Below are positions 6,913-7,146 of a DNA stretch of 7,146 bases, piece after piece. Position 1 is the stretch's first letter. Every line of letters begins with the position of its first letter. A model generated the notes under the pieces. The model searched no databases. It saw only the letters and a list, made by a program, of their open reading frames with translations, and was not told the origin of the DNA. The DNA lies in NCBI GenBank assembly GCA_023432465.1, contig JAEYUO010000129.1, forward strand, positions 1 through 7,146, written 5' to 3'. The translations under genes and the position numbers were made by a program. This DNA comes from Planctomycetota bacterium. Its GTDB lineage: Bacteria; Planctomycetota; Phycisphaerae; Phycisphaerales; UBA1924.

Positions 6913-7146
6913 TCTCCATAATAATCGTCAATTATAACGTCTACCCAGATGTACTGCAATGTGTCAAAGCAATTCTGCAACATACGGAGTATAAGCCCAT
7001 TGAGATATTTGTTGTAGACAATAATTCCAGTGAGAGGGATATAGATAATATTATCAATGACCTTCCGGAAGTAAATTATATAAGATCTGATGTCAATGCT
7101 GGATTTGGAGCTGCAAATAATATAGCTATGAATGAAGCTAAAGGTG
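6909..7146 (+). CDS. GT-A glycosyltransferase, GT2 family (rhamnosyltransferase-like), 3'-truncated by window
   Basis: The first 79 codons of a glycosyltransferase that runs off the right edge. The ATG overlaps the previous gene's TGA (ATGA), a standard arrangement for translational coupling. The N-terminus is typical of GT2 enzymes: ISIIIVNYN (2-10), then a helix, PIEIFVVDNNSSE (30-42), and SDVNAGFGAANNIAMNEAKG (60-79). The VDNNSS and NAGFGAANN motifs are shared with WbbL-like rhamnosyltransferases and many uncharacterised O-antigen glycosyltransferases; this likeness does not prove rhamnose as donor. The metal-binding DXD region and the rest of the catalytic domain lie beyond the window. 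Hand counts give this piece about 35% GC, against about 25% in the end of the gene before it, so it may belong to a different compositional block of the cluster. Confidence 0.85.
   Translation, partial: MISIIIVNYNVYPDVLQCVKAILQHTEYKPIEIFVVDNNSSERDIDNIINDLPEVNYIRSDVNAGFGAANNIAMNEAKG

Overview
This window is an internal stretch of a surface or capsular polysaccharide gene cluster of the Wzx/Wzy-dependent type. Everything recognisable is coded on the + strand. There are seven genes, two of them cut by the window edges, packed head to tail with gaps or overlaps of at most about 20 bases. I see no internal promoter, terminator, RNA gene, mobile element or CRISPR array, and no non-coding stretch long enough to hold one. 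It reads as the middle of one long operon.

Layout: (1) 1-656, the C-terminal part of an outer-membrane polysaccharide export (Wza/OPX, SLBB-domain) protein; (2) 660-1814, a chain-length regulator/co-polymerase (Wzz/PCP family) with two membrane helices and no kinase domain; (3) 1820-3124, an O-antigen ligase/polymerase-family membrane protein, most likely the Wzy polymerase; (4) about 3144-4598, a Wzx flippase; (5) 4591-5775 and (6) 5779-6912, two GT-B (GT4-like) glycosyltransferases; (7) 6909 to the window end, the N-terminus of a GT-A (GT2-like) glycosyltransferase. Inferred division of work: the glycosyltransferases build a lipid-linked repeat unit on the cytoplasmic face, Wzx flips it, Wzy polymerises it outside the membrane, the PCP sets chain length, and the Wza-like protein passes the polymer through the outer membrane. 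The initiating sugar-phosphate transferase and the nucleotide-sugar synthesis genes are not in the window, so the glycan structure cannot be predicted.

Organism: the Wza-like exporter implies a Gram-negative with an outer membrane. The DNA is AT-rich. The exporter end, and to a lesser degree the last gene, are richer in GC than the core between them, as is usual when variable serotype-specific genes are exchanged between more conserved flanks. The protein style (short SLBB exporter with a C-terminal hydrophobic helix, stand-alone PCP with a Gly-rich linker) would fit the Bacteroidota/Ignavibacteriota side of the tree, but this is an impression and not a demonstrated assignment.

The system itself is a known type. 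The points worth a second look are: an 8-G tract in the PCP gene where a one-base slip in either direction truncates the protein; the flippase gene, which has a good Shine-Dalgarno sequence but no ATG/GTG/TTG at the expected place; the polymerase gene, which must start at TTG or carry a one-base error; and the composition steps at both ends of the cluster core.
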